Shown here one piece after another: positions 1 to 10,632 of a stretch of DNA of 64,000 bases (positions within the stretch are counted from its first letter, which is position 1; each line of letters starts with the position of its first letter). Both the position numbers and the translations under genes were made by a program. The notes below the pieces were generated by a model. The model was not told the origin of the DNA, made no database searches, and saw nothing but the letters and a program-made list of their open reading frames with translations. This DNA is from Entamoeba invadens IP1 (taxonomy: Eukaryota; Evosea; Mastigamoebida; Endamoebidae), in contig NW_004440113.1 in NCBI RefSeq assembly GCF_000330505.1, forward strand, positions 520,177-584,176, given 5' to 3'.

Positions 1-91
1 AAATACATGAAAATCTAAAATTAAATAGTATAATTATAGAGATATGAGAAACCATAAATAACTAATAATAAAACAATTAATTTAGCATTTG

Positions 92-2338
92 TCACACCTC
101 GAGTACCTCTTCTTTTTCTTTCAAAAGCGATGCATTCAAAAAATTGAGAGTATACCCAACAATAGTGTTTGTTGTGAAAGGGCATTCTTCGATACCACTA
201 GGGTGTAAAGCGCACTTCCCAACTTTCAAAGTCTTAATTACCTGTTTCTTTGCCTTGGAAAGGAGTCCGTGAGACTTTTTGAATGGAGATATTCGACTCA
301 CAAAAAGTTGCATGAACTCAGACATCTCAAGAACAGGAAATTGGCGAAGCTTCAAAAACTCAAGCTTTTTCATCATCCCAAGAGATGTCTATTGTTTAAT
401 TTACTATTAGTATTATTATTGTTAATTTATGGTATTAATAAAAAGAGTGAATGAGATCAAACAAACCAGAACAATCATAGTGTTGTCGCTCTGAGAAATG
501 AAGGCGTTGAACTTTTCGATTATATCGGAAGGCTCGTCCTTCTTTTTTAAGATGCGTTCCGTTTGCTGAAACCGATAAAACAGTGAGTTTCCGGTCACCA
601 TTTCGCCTTGAGGTTGAAAGAAAAATTCAGTGAACCCGACCTCGACTATCATTCGATTTCCCGTCGATGCACATGTTGTTATGAGTACTCTCCAGTTATC
701 CAAGTTCTTAACTTCCCTTTTATGAACGATGCAATGTGGCAGATTTTCTTTTCCAGTAACAGGGAAATTCAAATCGTTAAGGGCGATGAGGACGGTCAGT
801 GCTGTATGTCGAGCGTCCTCAAGTCCGCAGTGATATTTATCGGCGACACATTTATGATATTGACACCTTTCCACAACGTGTAATTGCTTATATACTTCAT
901 TCATGAGAGTATCGTATTCCTTCACAACGGTACTTTTCCATCCCTCAAGCATTCCAATCTCCCTTAATAACATCTCATGCGTCAAAAATACAAAGTTGGC
1001 GTTCATCGTTTCGCCAGCCCACTCAAAGATTTTTTCAAAACATACAAAGTCACCCCCTATCGTTTCGTCCTTCAAAACTAAAATGATATAATCTTGATGA
1101 AATTGAGAGAAATACTCCTCAAATCTCTCTATGATCTTTTTATAGTTCTTTTCTAATAACAAACTAGTATAATCTATACCATGACAGGTGACCGCTCGAT
1201 CCATGTTTTCACAGAGAGATGGTGGCGAAAGAAGACAGTGAAAGTAATTTATTTCCTTGTTCTCGGTTATTCTATAAGATGAGATTCCAAGCTCAACGGG
1301 CACTACGCTCGTTTCTCCATCTGAGAACTCAAAATCGAAAAAGTGAAGAACTTCTTTTTTGAGATCGACTTTTGCAAGAATTTCTGCGACGCGGGAATCT
1401 TTCAAAATTTCGGGTTTTTCAATTTCGACTTTTACTGATTTTTCGTTTTTTTCGGTTTTGTCGATTTTTTCATTTTTTTCTTGTAAAATTTCGAGTTTAG
1501 CTTTTTGTTTTCGTTCTTCCTCTTTTTTTCGTTTTCGATCTTCTCGATCTTTCAAAATTTCGTCTTTTGATTTTTTGACTCTTTCTTCGTCTTTTTTGAG
1601 GTCTTCTTTTTGCTCGTTTTTTGTTTTGATTTTTTGATTTTCGCGGAGTTCGATTTTTGGCAACCCTTCTTTGTTTGTTAGAATGACGTTCATATGTGCC
1701 AAAATGATATAAAACGAGAGTGCGCCAACCCTAGCCACGTCAATAGCGCAACTTTTACCTTCCATTTCTTTGTGTAAATCGCACCTCTGAACGGACCCAA
1801 TTTTGTTTGAAATAGACATTAAAAAGGAGTAAGGGCCAAGGGGGAGTGTAATATCAAAATGTTTTGCGATGAAAGCAATGAGCATGTTTTCTCGAATGAA
1901 GTAGTATTCAGGTAGTTGTACATGGCTTTGACTTAATAAGAACATGAGACATTCGACATTAGGGTTATGCGTTTCTTTTCTTTTAACAACAAAAATAATT
2001 GGTGCTTTAAAAGAGACGATGTAGTTATTAAAGTCCTCAACAATTTGATTGTGATCGGTGCAGAGGCGGGGGTCATCAAATTGGATCCCATGGTGTTCTT
2101 CTATCTTCGAGTCTTTTGGAATTTTTGATGTGTCGACTGAAATAAGTCGATGAAAGGATCCAATTTCCTTCCAGTCAGAAATTAGATGCGTTGAAATCCC
2201 CATTTCAATCGGAATCGTTTGATTGGCGGAACGAAACGAATATTTGAAATTGACAAAATGCAAGACCTGCTCCGGTTGCATCAAACGGGTCGCATCTTGA
2301 AGAAACAACTCAGTGTAAATCACACTTTTTCCTTTCAT
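92..2338 (-). CDS. Triple Maelstrom-domain (MAEL) protein, one intron
   Basis: I read this as a protein of about 722 residues with three MAEL domains (RNase H/DnaQ-like exonuclease fold; the family is tied to piRNA and RNA-silencing work in animals and is known in Entamoeba). The family signature E-H-H-C-H-C is visible in domain 1 (IPIEMGIS, FHRLIS, EEHHGI, RCDLH, KSC) and domain 2 (VPVELGIS, YFHCLL, TCHGI, RCQYHKC). A Lys/Glu-rich linker separates them. Domain 3 starts near VEVGF and is cut by an intron (389-466, GTTTGT...TAG, phase 0). Joining to 388 continues in frame and restores the C-H-C part (KCALHPSGIEEC). The open frame starts at a TTG; I chose the first ATG, at 2338. Domain 3 has lost the early His residues. 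A nuclease activity is not shown: the DEDD-type residues are not obvious. Domain calls are strong; the cellular role is inference. Confidence 0.85.
389..466 (-). other. Spliceosomal intron in the MAEL gene
   Basis: 78 bp, GTTTGT at the 5' end (read on the minus strand) and CAATAG at the 3' end, phase 0. Removing it joins ...TMIVL to TSLGMM... and completes the third MAEL domain. Confidence 0.8.
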
Positions 2339-2717
2339 TGCGCTAACGCTGTTTTTAAGTTTTCTATTCAAAGGCGAAAAGGGTTTTCATCGAAAACGTC
2401 AAAGTTCAGGTTTCTCTTGTTTAATTCAAATATTCACTGTTTTTAGTTTATTAACTTATTATAATAGTACATTTTTTTATTTTATTTAATATAGTACAGT
2501 TTGCTATATACAATAGTTATTTTTTTTACTAAAAGTTATAGTTATAATAATAATTAATGATGAAGAAGAAGAACAAAAAAACTTTGATGTTTATATCAGT
2601 TATATTGAAGATCATTTCGACTTTTTAGTTTAATAGAAAGTAATACTATTTTGAAAAGAACATCTTTAGTAAAAAGTACATCAAGCAAAAAGAGAGAAAA
2701 ACCTTTCAATAAATCAA
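2339..2717. other. Intergenic, AT-rich
   Basis: Non-coding stretch between two minus-strand genes. It must hold the promoter of the MAEL gene and the 3' end of the calmodulin-like gene. I see no conserved structure beyond A/T runs. Confidence 0.5.
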
Positions 2718-3173
2718 TTAAAGAGCAACAAGCTTAAGGAAAGTCGGTAAGTCGATTTCGGACTCCATAGTGATACCGAGAATAGCAAAGACCTTATCAA
2801 CTTCTTCTTTTGTCATTTTATCTCCGACAGTCATCAAGTTGTGTGCGAGATCTGCTGCCTTGATTTTGCCGTCGTGGTCTTGGTCGAAAACCTCAAACGC
2901 CTTTTTTAATTTAATTTCTCTTGTGTCTGGCTTACTCTGTTCTCTGTCCATAATAAGCTCAAATTGTTCGAGCTGGAAAGCCTCTCCTTCTATGTTGAAT
3001 TCTTTGATGTATCCCAAAACTTCTTCTTCGGTTGGTGCGCATCCCAATGATCTGATCAAGGTCCCAAGCTGCTTTACGTTTATTTTTCCGTCGTAGTCGC
3101 GATCGTAGAAGTTAAAGCAATCCTTAATCTTCTGCGAGTTGTTCGACGTGTTGTTCTCAATTTCCATTGTCAT
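2718..3173 (-). CDS. Calmodulin-like EF-hand protein
   Basis: 151 residues, the length and four-lobe layout of calmodulin. EF-hand 1 has a good loop start (DRDYDGKINVK) but position 12 is Gln in place of Glu. EF-hand 3 is also recognisable (DQDHDGKIKAAD, Asp at position 12). EF-hands 2 and 4 are degenerate (NIEGEAFQ, GITMESEID) and probably do not bind calcium. The N-terminus has a short Asn/Ser extension. The protein is probably a calcium sensor or a myosin/cytoskeleton light-chain-like partner; the partner cannot be told from sequence. The ATG at 3173 is followed by a second ATG two codons later. Confidence 0.85.
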   Translation of the reverse strand: MTMEIENNTSNNSQKIKDCFNFYDRDYDGKINVKQLGTLIRSLGCAPTEEEVLGYIKEFNIEGEAFQLEQFELIMDREQSKPDTREIKLKKAFEVFDQDHDGKIKAADLAHNLMTVGDKMTKEEVDKVFAILGITMESEIDLPTFLKLVAL

Positions 3174-3523
3174 CCCTTTTATTTCAGTTCTTTCTGAAAA
3201 AAAATCCCAAGCTTCTCATTTTTTTCAAAAACAATTTATAATAATAATATAATTATATTATAATACTTCTGTTTTTCAATATCTCTTTTTAAATCATTTT
3301 TATAATATATATTGGTAGTAATACATATTCAAAGTAATTATATTTATAATATCTTAAATAGTATATACTAACAATATAAACACCTATACATAACTAATTA
3401 AACAACCAAATAATGAACCATTTCCTTCCAATTAAAATAAACTATTATGAAACTATTAAACAATTAAAAAATGGAAAGATAATAAAATACCACTAAGAAA
3501 TCGCACAACTGTGTGTGAAACAG
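3174..3523. other. Divergent intergenic region
   Basis: 350 bp AT-rich spacer between the divergent calmodulin-like and 925-residue genes; it must carry both promoters. A/T runs and TATA-like tracts only. Confidence 0.5.
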
Positions 3524-6301
3524 ATGAAAGGGAATCCGCCGTCATCCATCTCTCGCGTTCTTGAATTATCCAACTTTCTGTACGCAGTCCAAAACAAAAA
3601 AGTTGCTACGACGAAGAACACAGTCAATCTATTTTTAGAGAGCCAAGGGATTTCAAAGACAATCAACTTCCAAAGCACCGGGTTCTTTTATGGGCGACGT
3701 GTAGTCAACTCCAAGTTTGGAGCAAATCTTACGAACACGGAAGAGTTAGAGAGGTTACTCCAAGACCAATTTGAGAAGGTCCCTGTCGAGTATATCTTTA
3801 TGTTAGAGGAGTATGGGTATCAAAAGTATCGAGACACGAAGATTAGTGTAGTTCTGAGGAGTTCGATAGTGTCCTACGCGGAGAATTTTGAATTAGGAAG
3901 GGAGTCGAAACTGTCGAATCGAGTGTACATCTGCAACGTGAACGGTGACCGATTGCCCGTGTTGAAAGCACACCACGAAGAGTACTACACGATGACTGAA
4001 TTAACGAATTGGTGGGATACTGTTATCATTCCCGAAATATCAAAGATGTGTGAAGCAAAGAAATATTATGGGTCGGTCGTCTTCTTAATGGATGGGTTCT
4101 ATTCAGAAGCGTTCTTAGGACATGAGACGAGTCTTGAGAATAACACACTTGAAATCATTTATATGTCCCATGACGAGTCGAAGAAATTCAATCCACTTAC
4201 AGTAGCATTGAATGAGTTTGAAATGCCTTTCGAAACTATCGGGAAAGGCGTGATGGAACAAATTTGCTCGAAATTGGGGTTTACAGATCGCCTTGAAAAG
4301 ACGACATCAGAGAAGACAAAAGAACTGATTGAGAAGGTTCAAAAGACGTCTTCTGTATTGGGGACCTCCCATTCTTTATTAAAAAAGAAGTCAACTAAAA
4401 AATCGAAGAAGACAAACAACACTAAAAGTCTAAACTATGAAACTGAAAGAGTGAACTGCGAAGAAGAATGTTATTTAGAACCACCTGTACATGATGGTGG
4501 ATCTGCAAGTTTACTAGAAAATAGTGAGACATTGTGCAAAACACATTCAAAACCAAAATCGGTGTTTCTTGAGAATTTTGATGAGAGTTATTTGGATACA
4601 CTTCCTCCAACCAACGAATTGTTATATTCATATTACATTGGATTGAATGGGGAGATGCGTCGATTATACCGATTTTATAAAAAGAATTATGGCGAACAGG
4701 AACGCCTTCGCAATTTTCGGTGTGCGAGTCCGCAATTAGTGAAAGATGTGAAAGTGTTGAGGGGGAGTGAGGCATTCAAAGAGATTGGCAATTACTTTGA
4801 GCAATTTGTATATATGTGGTTGAACTTCAAACAGAAGGAAGATGCGTTGAGTGATTTATATGGGAATCGGATAGGGTTTGTGAAAGATTCGTTTCTTTTT
4901 AAAAGTAGTGTGAAGACTTTGGACACAAAGAAAGAATTGAAACGTGAGGAATCCAAGCATGGAGTCTTTTCGATCTCGCAGATCACAACGATATTATACA
5001 AGTTTGGCATATTCTCATTAATTCCAGAGGAGTTGAAGTTTTTAGGGATCCACCGAGTGGTGGCGCCGACTTTAGTTTATCCCGAGGAATATCGCAAGAT
5101 TGGGGAGAAGGCAAGTTTATTAGAAATGAAACGTGACATTCAAAATCATTTGAAAGACATTCCCCAACACTTCATCTTCAATTTTGGAGTTTTAGATGTC
5201 CACCTCCAGCAATTAAATACACTCAATTTTTATAAGACAAATGCAAAGACAGAGAAGTTCGACGAGTTGAGGAATGCGGCGGTGAGAGAAAATGAATTGC
5301 CTATTGAGAATACCATTTCGTTTATACAGAATCAAGTCATGGTGTGTATATCGGGGGATGGGAGGAGCGCCAAACCGTATGTCAAGTTCGACACCGCGAA
5401 AATGAAGATGGCGTTGTATTACAAAAAGGAGTTAAATAGCTGTGATGGAATCTATTCGAACAACTATGGGACCATTCTCGAAGAAGAGTTCAGTGCGTAT
5501 TTTAACACGGAGATTTTGAATTTCATCAACACACAACGGAGTGAAAGGCAATACGAGGGCGTTGCTGTGATCCTCATTAACGAGTTTTTTAAAAAATGGT
5601 TGGAAGCGTTGAACGTCATGTTAAAAAGTGAGAACGTTGAGGTTGTCTATGTGAAAGAGGAGATAGCGTATTTCTGTGAGCCGGTGAGGAGGTTTGAGGA
5701 TTTAATGATCAAGGAAATAACAGGCGTTTTAGTGCGGAAAGGGGTTGTATTGAAGCGGAGTCATTTCACCCCCGAGAATTTCCCGATGATCAAAAAGATC
5801 CTTCAGAACGAGCAAATGGTGAGAACGAGTTATGAGAAGTGTGGCTTTGTGTTGAACGAAAAGATTGAAATGGTAGATGACACTACAATGGCTGAGATGT
5901 ATGCAAAAGACATTAAAGAATTGGTGAACCCAATTGAAGTGAAATTAAGAGCAAAGAAGTATCAGGTGGAGATCAAATACGCTAAAATGGTGTTTAGAGT
6001 CATCTTTATGAAAGTTCTGGAGATGACCGATTTCACTAAACTGGAAAATGAATATGACTTGTATGACTATTTGTTTAATAACAACCCAATTTTGGTCGGA
6101 AGTAATTTCGAAATGTTCCTCGACGACGATTCACCAAAAAGACTGACGGAACAACAAATCGAAAATCTTGACTTGATTTGCGAGAAGCAGGAAATGGAAA
6201 TTCAAGACGATGAGTCCCACTCAGACGATGTTGTTATATGTGAACGACCTGAAGGTGAAATAAAAGAAACAGTTATTATGGAAATCGATAGTTCTGATTG
6301 A
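3524..6301 (+). CDS. Large protein with internal duplication, function unknown
   Basis: About 925 residues, no intron. The open frame begins at a GTG; the first ATG is at 3524 (MKGNPPSS). I do not recognise a family with confidence. The two halves look homologous: VPVEYIFML / NRVYICNVNGDRLP / YGSVVFLMDGFY / LEIIYMS in the first half match IPQHFIFNF / NQVMVCISGDGRS / YEGVAVILINEFF / VEVVYVK in the second, in the same order and at similar spacing. The order of strands and the phrase GFFYGRRVV faintly recall a degenerate Hsp70/actin-type ATPase lobe, but no phosphate-binding motif is present, so this is a guess. A Lys/Ser/Thr-rich low-complexity linker lies near residues 285-305, and the C-terminus is acidic. 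Confidence 0.85.
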   Translation: MKGNPPSSISRVLELSNFLYAVQNKKVATTKNTVNLFLESQGISKTINFQSTGFFYGRRVVNSKFGANLTNTEELERLLQDQFEKVPVEYIFMLEEYGYQKYRDTKISVVLRSSIVSYAENFELGRESKLSNRVYICNVNGDRLPVLKAHHEEYYTMTELTNWWDTVIIPEISKMCEAKKYYGSVVFLMDGFYSEAFLGHETSLENNTLEIIYMSHDESKKFNPLTVALNEFEMPFETIGKGVMEQICSKLGFTDRLEKTTSEKTKELIEKVQKTSSVLGTSHSLLKKKSTKKSKKTNNTKSLNYETERVNCEEECYLEPPVHDGGSASLLENSETLCKTHSKPKSVFLENFDESYLDTLPPTNELLYSYYIGLNGEMRRLYRFYKKNYGEQERLRNFRCASPQLVKDVKVLRGSEAFKEIGNYFEQFVYMWLNFKQKEDALSDLYGNRIGFVKDSFLFKSSVKTLDTKKELKREESKHGVFSISQITTILYKFGIFSLIPEELKFLGIHRVVAPTLVYPEEYRKIGEKASLLEMKRDIQNHLKDIPQHFIFNFGVLDVHLQQLNTLNFYKTNAKTEKFDELRNAAVRENELPIENTISFIQNQVMVCISGDGRSAKPYVKFDTAKMKMALYYKKELNSCDGIYSNNYGTILEEEFSAYFNTEILNFINTQRSERQYEGVAVILINEFFKKWLEALNVMLKSENVEVVYVKEEIAYFCEPVRRFEDLMIKEITGVLVRKGVVLKRSHFTPENFPMIKKILQNEQMVRTSYEKCGFVLNEKIEMVDDTTMAEMYAKDIKELVNPIEVKLRAKKYQVEIKYAKMVFRVIFMKVLEMTDFTKLENEYDLYDYLFNNNPILVGSNFEMFLDDDSPKRLTEQQIENLDLICEKQEMEIQDDESHSDDVVICERPEGEIKETVIMEIDSSD

Positions 6302-6472
6302 TATGTTTGATTGTGTTAGTGTTAGATACTATTGGTTTTAGTAATTTACTATATAATTATAATTATTAGTAAGTATATTTCATTTTAATATAATAATATA
6401 ATAATATATATAGTTTAAATATAATAAAATATATCATAAATATAGTTACTAAACTATAGACTAAAAAACTTG

Positions 6473-7018
6473 ATGGGGAATTTACCAGCCAAACCGCCAA
6501 GTTATGAAGGAAGTCAAAACAGATCAATATCGGTCGAAGCGCTTCAACTCTTTTCAAAAACGATATACGACTCATCTATTATTCCACCGTCAGCAGAAAT
6601 TTTATTTCATATCATGACGTCACATGAGATGCAATTACTTTGTTTCTTTCTTGAGAACAACGGGTTTGTGGCGTGTGTGCTCTCACACGACGAAAAGGCT
6701 TCGATTTTCCAAAAGGAAGAAAACTCGACATTTGTAGGTTCCACAGACAACAAATACTATCAAACTACTATCTTATTTGAAATCAATGGAAAAATTTTCA
6801 CAAAAAATAACACTTTCACTAACTCGTCTAAGACTTCTATCATATCATCAACTTCGGAGTTAACTTGTGGAGTCATTCGTTTACAACTTCCAGGTAATGG
6901 AGAAACGTCACACAGGTGTACACTTGATATCACACTTGATCAGATAGAACGGCCAAAAGATGTTCCGCAACAAATCGTTGAGAATATCGAGCATTTACTG
7001 ATATGTGTTATTGATTGA
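6473..7018 (+). CDS. Hypothetical protein, 181 residues
   Basis: I do not recognise this protein. The open frame starts with a TTG, and the ATG at 6473 gives MGNLPAKPPSYEG. That N-terminus has Gly2 and Asn3, so N-myristoylation is possible but position 6 is not the preferred Ser/Thr. The rest is a soluble alpha/beta-looking sequence with Ser/Thr-rich patches (residues 95-130) and no membrane segment. It lies downstream of the 925-residue gene on the same strand, 170 bp away. Confidence 0.65.
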   Translation: MGNLPAKPPSYEGSQNRSISVEALQLFSKTIYDSSIIPPSAEILFHIMTSHEMQLLCFFLENNGFVACVLSHDEKASIFQKEENSTFVGSTDNKYYQTTILFEINGKIFTKNNTFTNSSKTSIISSTSELTCGVIRLQLPGNGETSHRCTLDITLDQIERPKDVPQQIVENIEHLLICVID

Positions 7019-7040
7019 TGTGTATGAGTAGTTATTAGTA

Positions 7041-7130
7041 TCTATAACTATATATAACTATATATAACTATATATAACTATATATAACTATATATAACTA
7101 TATATAACTATATATAACTATATATAACAT
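7041..7130. repeat. Tandem repeat of a 10-bp unit, nine copies
   Basis: Nine back-to-back copies of TATATAACTA, the first and last differing by one or two bases. It lies in the spacer between the genes at 6473 and 7211. The unit length is close to one DNA helical turn. Confidence 0.95.
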
Positions 7131-7210
7131 TGTTTGTTTTAATAAAATGTTTTTAAAATGTTTTTGATAAACCACAAGACAGAGACTTATAAAACACTTC
7201 ACTGTATCAA

Positions 7211-8603
7211 ATGAATGAAACAGTCAACCGGCAGTCTTGGGCTGAGAAAAATCGATTAGTACCTCCTGGGTGGACAGCGACTGTGTTAAACAAAAAGGAG
7301 CGGAGTGATATTTTTGGATTTGAAGATACTAAACAAGGGACGACATTTGGAGAGAAGACGAAGAGTGTCTTAAAAAATTTAGACGTGTTGTTGGCGACAC
7401 TTGACTCGAGAGTTAAAACAGTGACGATTCCGAAGTTCACATTTCAACCAGTTGTCGATCATTATCGCGACATATTAGTGTCTTCGTCGAAGCAAAAAGT
7501 TGAAACGCAAAAGGTCCTGATCACTCAAAAAGCACAAGAGAATGTTAAAGCGTTTCAAGAACACATCGAAAACGAAATCACAAAATATGAGGAGGCGGTC
7601 CGCCCCCTCATCGAACTCAAAAATTTGACGGACACAACACAAACGGAAAATGCGTTTGATGAATTTAATAAGTCGTATACCTTATTCAAACCAATCACCG
7701 ACTCATACATCACTAAATACACGGAGGAATATCCTAATTTGCTAGACTCGCAAAAAGTGTTATCGGAGGCGTTGGACGAGTGGGAAAAGGAGATATCAAT
7801 ACGTGGGCATTTGATTCAAGCCGTCCACATCAATTCACAACGACGGATCACTGGAATATTCGAAGGACATGAAGACAAATTGGAACACCTCAAATTTGAT
7901 GTTGGTCTACTTTTGAGGCTTGTCTTGTGTTTGACAAGTGCACTGAGTTATGATGGGGATAGAAGAGTTTGTTTTTTTATAATGTACTACACAGTCTTGA
8001 TACATTTGAAGATATCGAATTACACAACAGTAGAGACGAACAATGATTGTATATAAGAGATTCTTTTTCTTGTTATAAGGTACACGTATTTGATGTATTA
8101 TTTAATGTATTCTATATTATTATTAAGTTAGTAATTAATTAGGTAATTCAAATGATGACAAATAGCTGCGAGTCTCTGAAAAGTTCTTAGAAAAGATCCT
8201 GCGAGACAAAGAAGAAATCGACAGTGTCGCCCTTCAAGTATTTCACAACGTCAAACCGAAGATAATGCACAACCTTCAAACGGAAAAGATCTTAAAGACG
8301 GAAAATAGTCTTATTTTAATGGGTGATATAGAGAAGACTATTAACAAGATGGTCATCAAAGAGACTCCTAAACACATTGACGGGTTTTGGGTCGAAGTCA
8401 ATAATATCCCTCCAAACGCTAACACCGACTTTGTTATCACACTTTTTAAAAAGATCGGTCAAGTCAATAACACGATAAAAATTGTTGATGGAAGGTGTCA
8501 AGTGCAATATATGAAACTCGACGAGGCACTCAGTGCGTGTAAGTTGGACAACCGAACGATCAAAAATTCTACAAATGTGTTGTCAGTAAGACTCCTCCAA
8601 TAA
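7211..8603 (+). CDS. RRM protein with helical N-terminal region, one intron
   Basis: The first exon (7211-7966) encodes 252 residues, mostly charged helix, with a Trp-rich start (SWAEKNRLVPPGW). Exon 2 (8166-8603) begins right after a TAG and stays in frame for 145 residues. It ends in an RNA-recognition motif: RNP2-like WVEVNNIPPNA, a weak RNP1 (DGRCQVQYM) and the usual C-terminal EALSACKLDNRTI. Joining them across a GTTTGT...AAATAG intron (7967-8165, phase 0) gives ~397 residues. Without splicing, exon 2 has no start upstream of a mid-domain Met. The N-terminal helical part could be a BAR-like or other coiled domain; I cannot assign it. The RRM suggests RNA binding, although RNP1 lacks its usual aromatic residues. 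Confidence 0.7.
7967..8165 (+). other. Spliceosomal intron (RRM gene)
   Basis: 199 bp, GTTTGT to AAATAG, phase 0. It is the longest intron I call in this window. The join is ...GDRR/LRVSEKF.... Confidence 0.65.
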
Positions 8604-10023
8604 TTGAAGTGCACATTTTTTACAGTTGCAATGGGCGACACAATTAGTTGGCAAGTAATTTATAATTGTTTGCAAAATTTGCACATTCTAAAAAAAGCAA
8701 AAATCTCGGCGTTTTTTTGTGTGCGGGTGGAAAATATGAAAAACTATTATGTATGGTTTTATTGTAGTTTTAAATGAATTCAGAAATGAAGAAAAAAAAA
8801 CGAATTTAAAACATTACTTTTGCTTCGTTTTTACAAAGTAACTTTTGGAAATGATATTCCAAATATTTTTATTATTATAATAAAATTATGTGGCGTAAAA
8901 GTCAATAAATCGGTTTAAACTATTACAAATAGTAACTAATACCAATACAATATAATACAAAAAATCGTTCAAATAACATAAAAAGAAAAATCGTAAAAAA
9001 AAGACAAAAATAGTTTTAATTGAATAAAATTTTAAAACATTTAGAAGCTAAACGATAATAATTTGTAGTTTGATTGTATTTATTTGTCATGAATAAAAAA
9101 ATTCTTTTCGGTTGTTTTTTTATCCAATAAAAATATATTTAGTTATAATAAATTTGGCAGTGTTTGTGCACTAAAGTGGGAAACTTTCAACAAATAGACT
9201 TAAAAATAGAAATAGAAGGATTTTTCAATTACCCGAAATTTTGCAGAAAATTGTAAGTTCTATTCAGAACAAACAACTATTTTTGCACTACCATCAAGTT
9301 TTTTTATTATTTTTATCTCGACATTTTCATGATAAATAGGTGATAAAATAACAGTTATATAAAAAAAGTGAAAACCATTTAAAATCTTTTCAAATCAAAA
9401 AAAATGCATTACAAACTTAGAATGTATAGTATTTTTATAATATAAATGTTAATAAATTAGTTATATTATATCAATAGGAATAATTACCATACGAAATGAA
9501 TAATACAATCTACTTGTGGGCCGATACATGCAATAGTGTTATATCATTACCAAAAAATATGATAATATAAATAAATTACTAGAAATATATTAAAATAATA
9601 GATAGTTATATACCACCATAATAAAAATGCCGTTGTTCGATAAAACTACAAGACCAAGTTATTTTTTTACACTTTATTAAAATAGAAGAAAGGAGAATGA
9701 ACTTGAAAAAAGTCTGATTTTGACACTTTTTTAAGCGGTTGATTTGAGTTAAACATGGAAGAGGAAAAAAAAGAAAAAAAGAAAAAAAGTATATTTAGCC
9801 CTAACTCTGTGAAAAATAATCGAAAACGCCTTTAACAAAAAGTAATTGTAAAAACTTTGTAACTTCAACGTAAGTAACGGGACATAACCCAGTTATATAA
9901 ATGTGATAATACTTTTGAGCAAAACAATTGAAGAGCAAAAAAATGCGGACGTTTTGAAACAAAACAAATCATATGGTAACATCCTCGATAATAAAACAAA
10001 CTGCTTTTTCTTGTTATAGAGCT
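8604..10023. other. Gene-poor AT-rich desert
   Basis: 1.4 kb without a supportable gene on either strand. I saw no tRNA, rRNA or repeat array. A few G/C-containing patches (about 8700-8760 and 9170-9260) are not coding in any frame I read. Confidence 0.5.
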
Positions 10024-10632
10024 ATGCCACGAACGTTTAAAACACCAAGACTGTGCCAAAAAGAAAAGAAAACGGAGTTGTATAGCTACAAAGTGATTCG
10101 TGACGGACAAATGTGCACTGAAGCCCTCTTTATTGCATTACTTAACAGAACAGAGGATATCATCCTTCTTCCGCCAAATGGGAAAACGTTGGTCGCACTT
10201 CCGTTTATTCCAGTCAAACAAGTCATTTTCAACGAAGACGACGAAATCAATGTTGTCGAATTAATTGACAGACGATTAGAAGAGCGAAAAGATGATGATA
10301 TTCGAAAAGGAATATCTGAGGAGACAGCTGAACGAAGAGTCAAGAAGTGTCGAATACCTGCAACTGTAATTCTGTTAGGAGATATATTATTAGAGAGAGG
10401 TGTAAGGTTTGAGACTAAACAGACAAGAGGAAAGAACGACGCGATGATAGTGGAATATGTTGATAAAATAATAGTTGGATCAAGAGTAATTGAGAAAATG
10501 GAAATCATGAAAAGAGGAGAATCAATCAATAAATATCTGATCACATGTTTTAAAGGAGGTCTTAGATCATACGTGTTAAGAAAAGGGGAGGAAAAATTGC
10601 GAAGACTACTCGAGGATGAGATAGTATTTTGA
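10024..10632 (+). CDS. Orphan basic protein, paralogue of the gene at 30664
   Basis: 202 residues from the ATG at 10024. The frame is open to an earlier ATG at 9973, but those 17 codons end in a pyrimidine-rich TTGTTATAG that looks like a splice acceptor or leader, so I prefer MPRTFKTPR. The centre (IRKGISEETAERR followed by LLGDILLERGVRFETKQTR) aligns with VRKGLNEFTAKRR...LLMDIGHRFGWDVETTREE in the protein at 30664-31209. The family is unknown to me. Many Arg/Lys and predicted helices make a nucleic-acid-binding role conceivable, without direct evidence. The gene is isolated, with more than 1.3 kb of AT-rich DNA on both sides. Confidence 0.75.
   Translation: MPRTFKTPRLCQKEKKTELYSYKVIRDGQMCTEALFIALLNRTEDIILLPPNGKTLVALPFIPVKQVIFNEDDEINVVELIDRRLEERKDDDIRKGISEETAERRVKKCRIPATVILLGDILLERGVRFETKQTRGKNDAMIVEYVDKIIVGSRVIEKMEIMKRGESINKYLITCFKGGLRSYVLRKGEEKLRRLLEDEIVF

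Noticed and set aside
7041..7130. CRISPR-like appearance of regular repeats
   Set aside because: The units are contiguous with no spacers, and the genome is eukaryotic.
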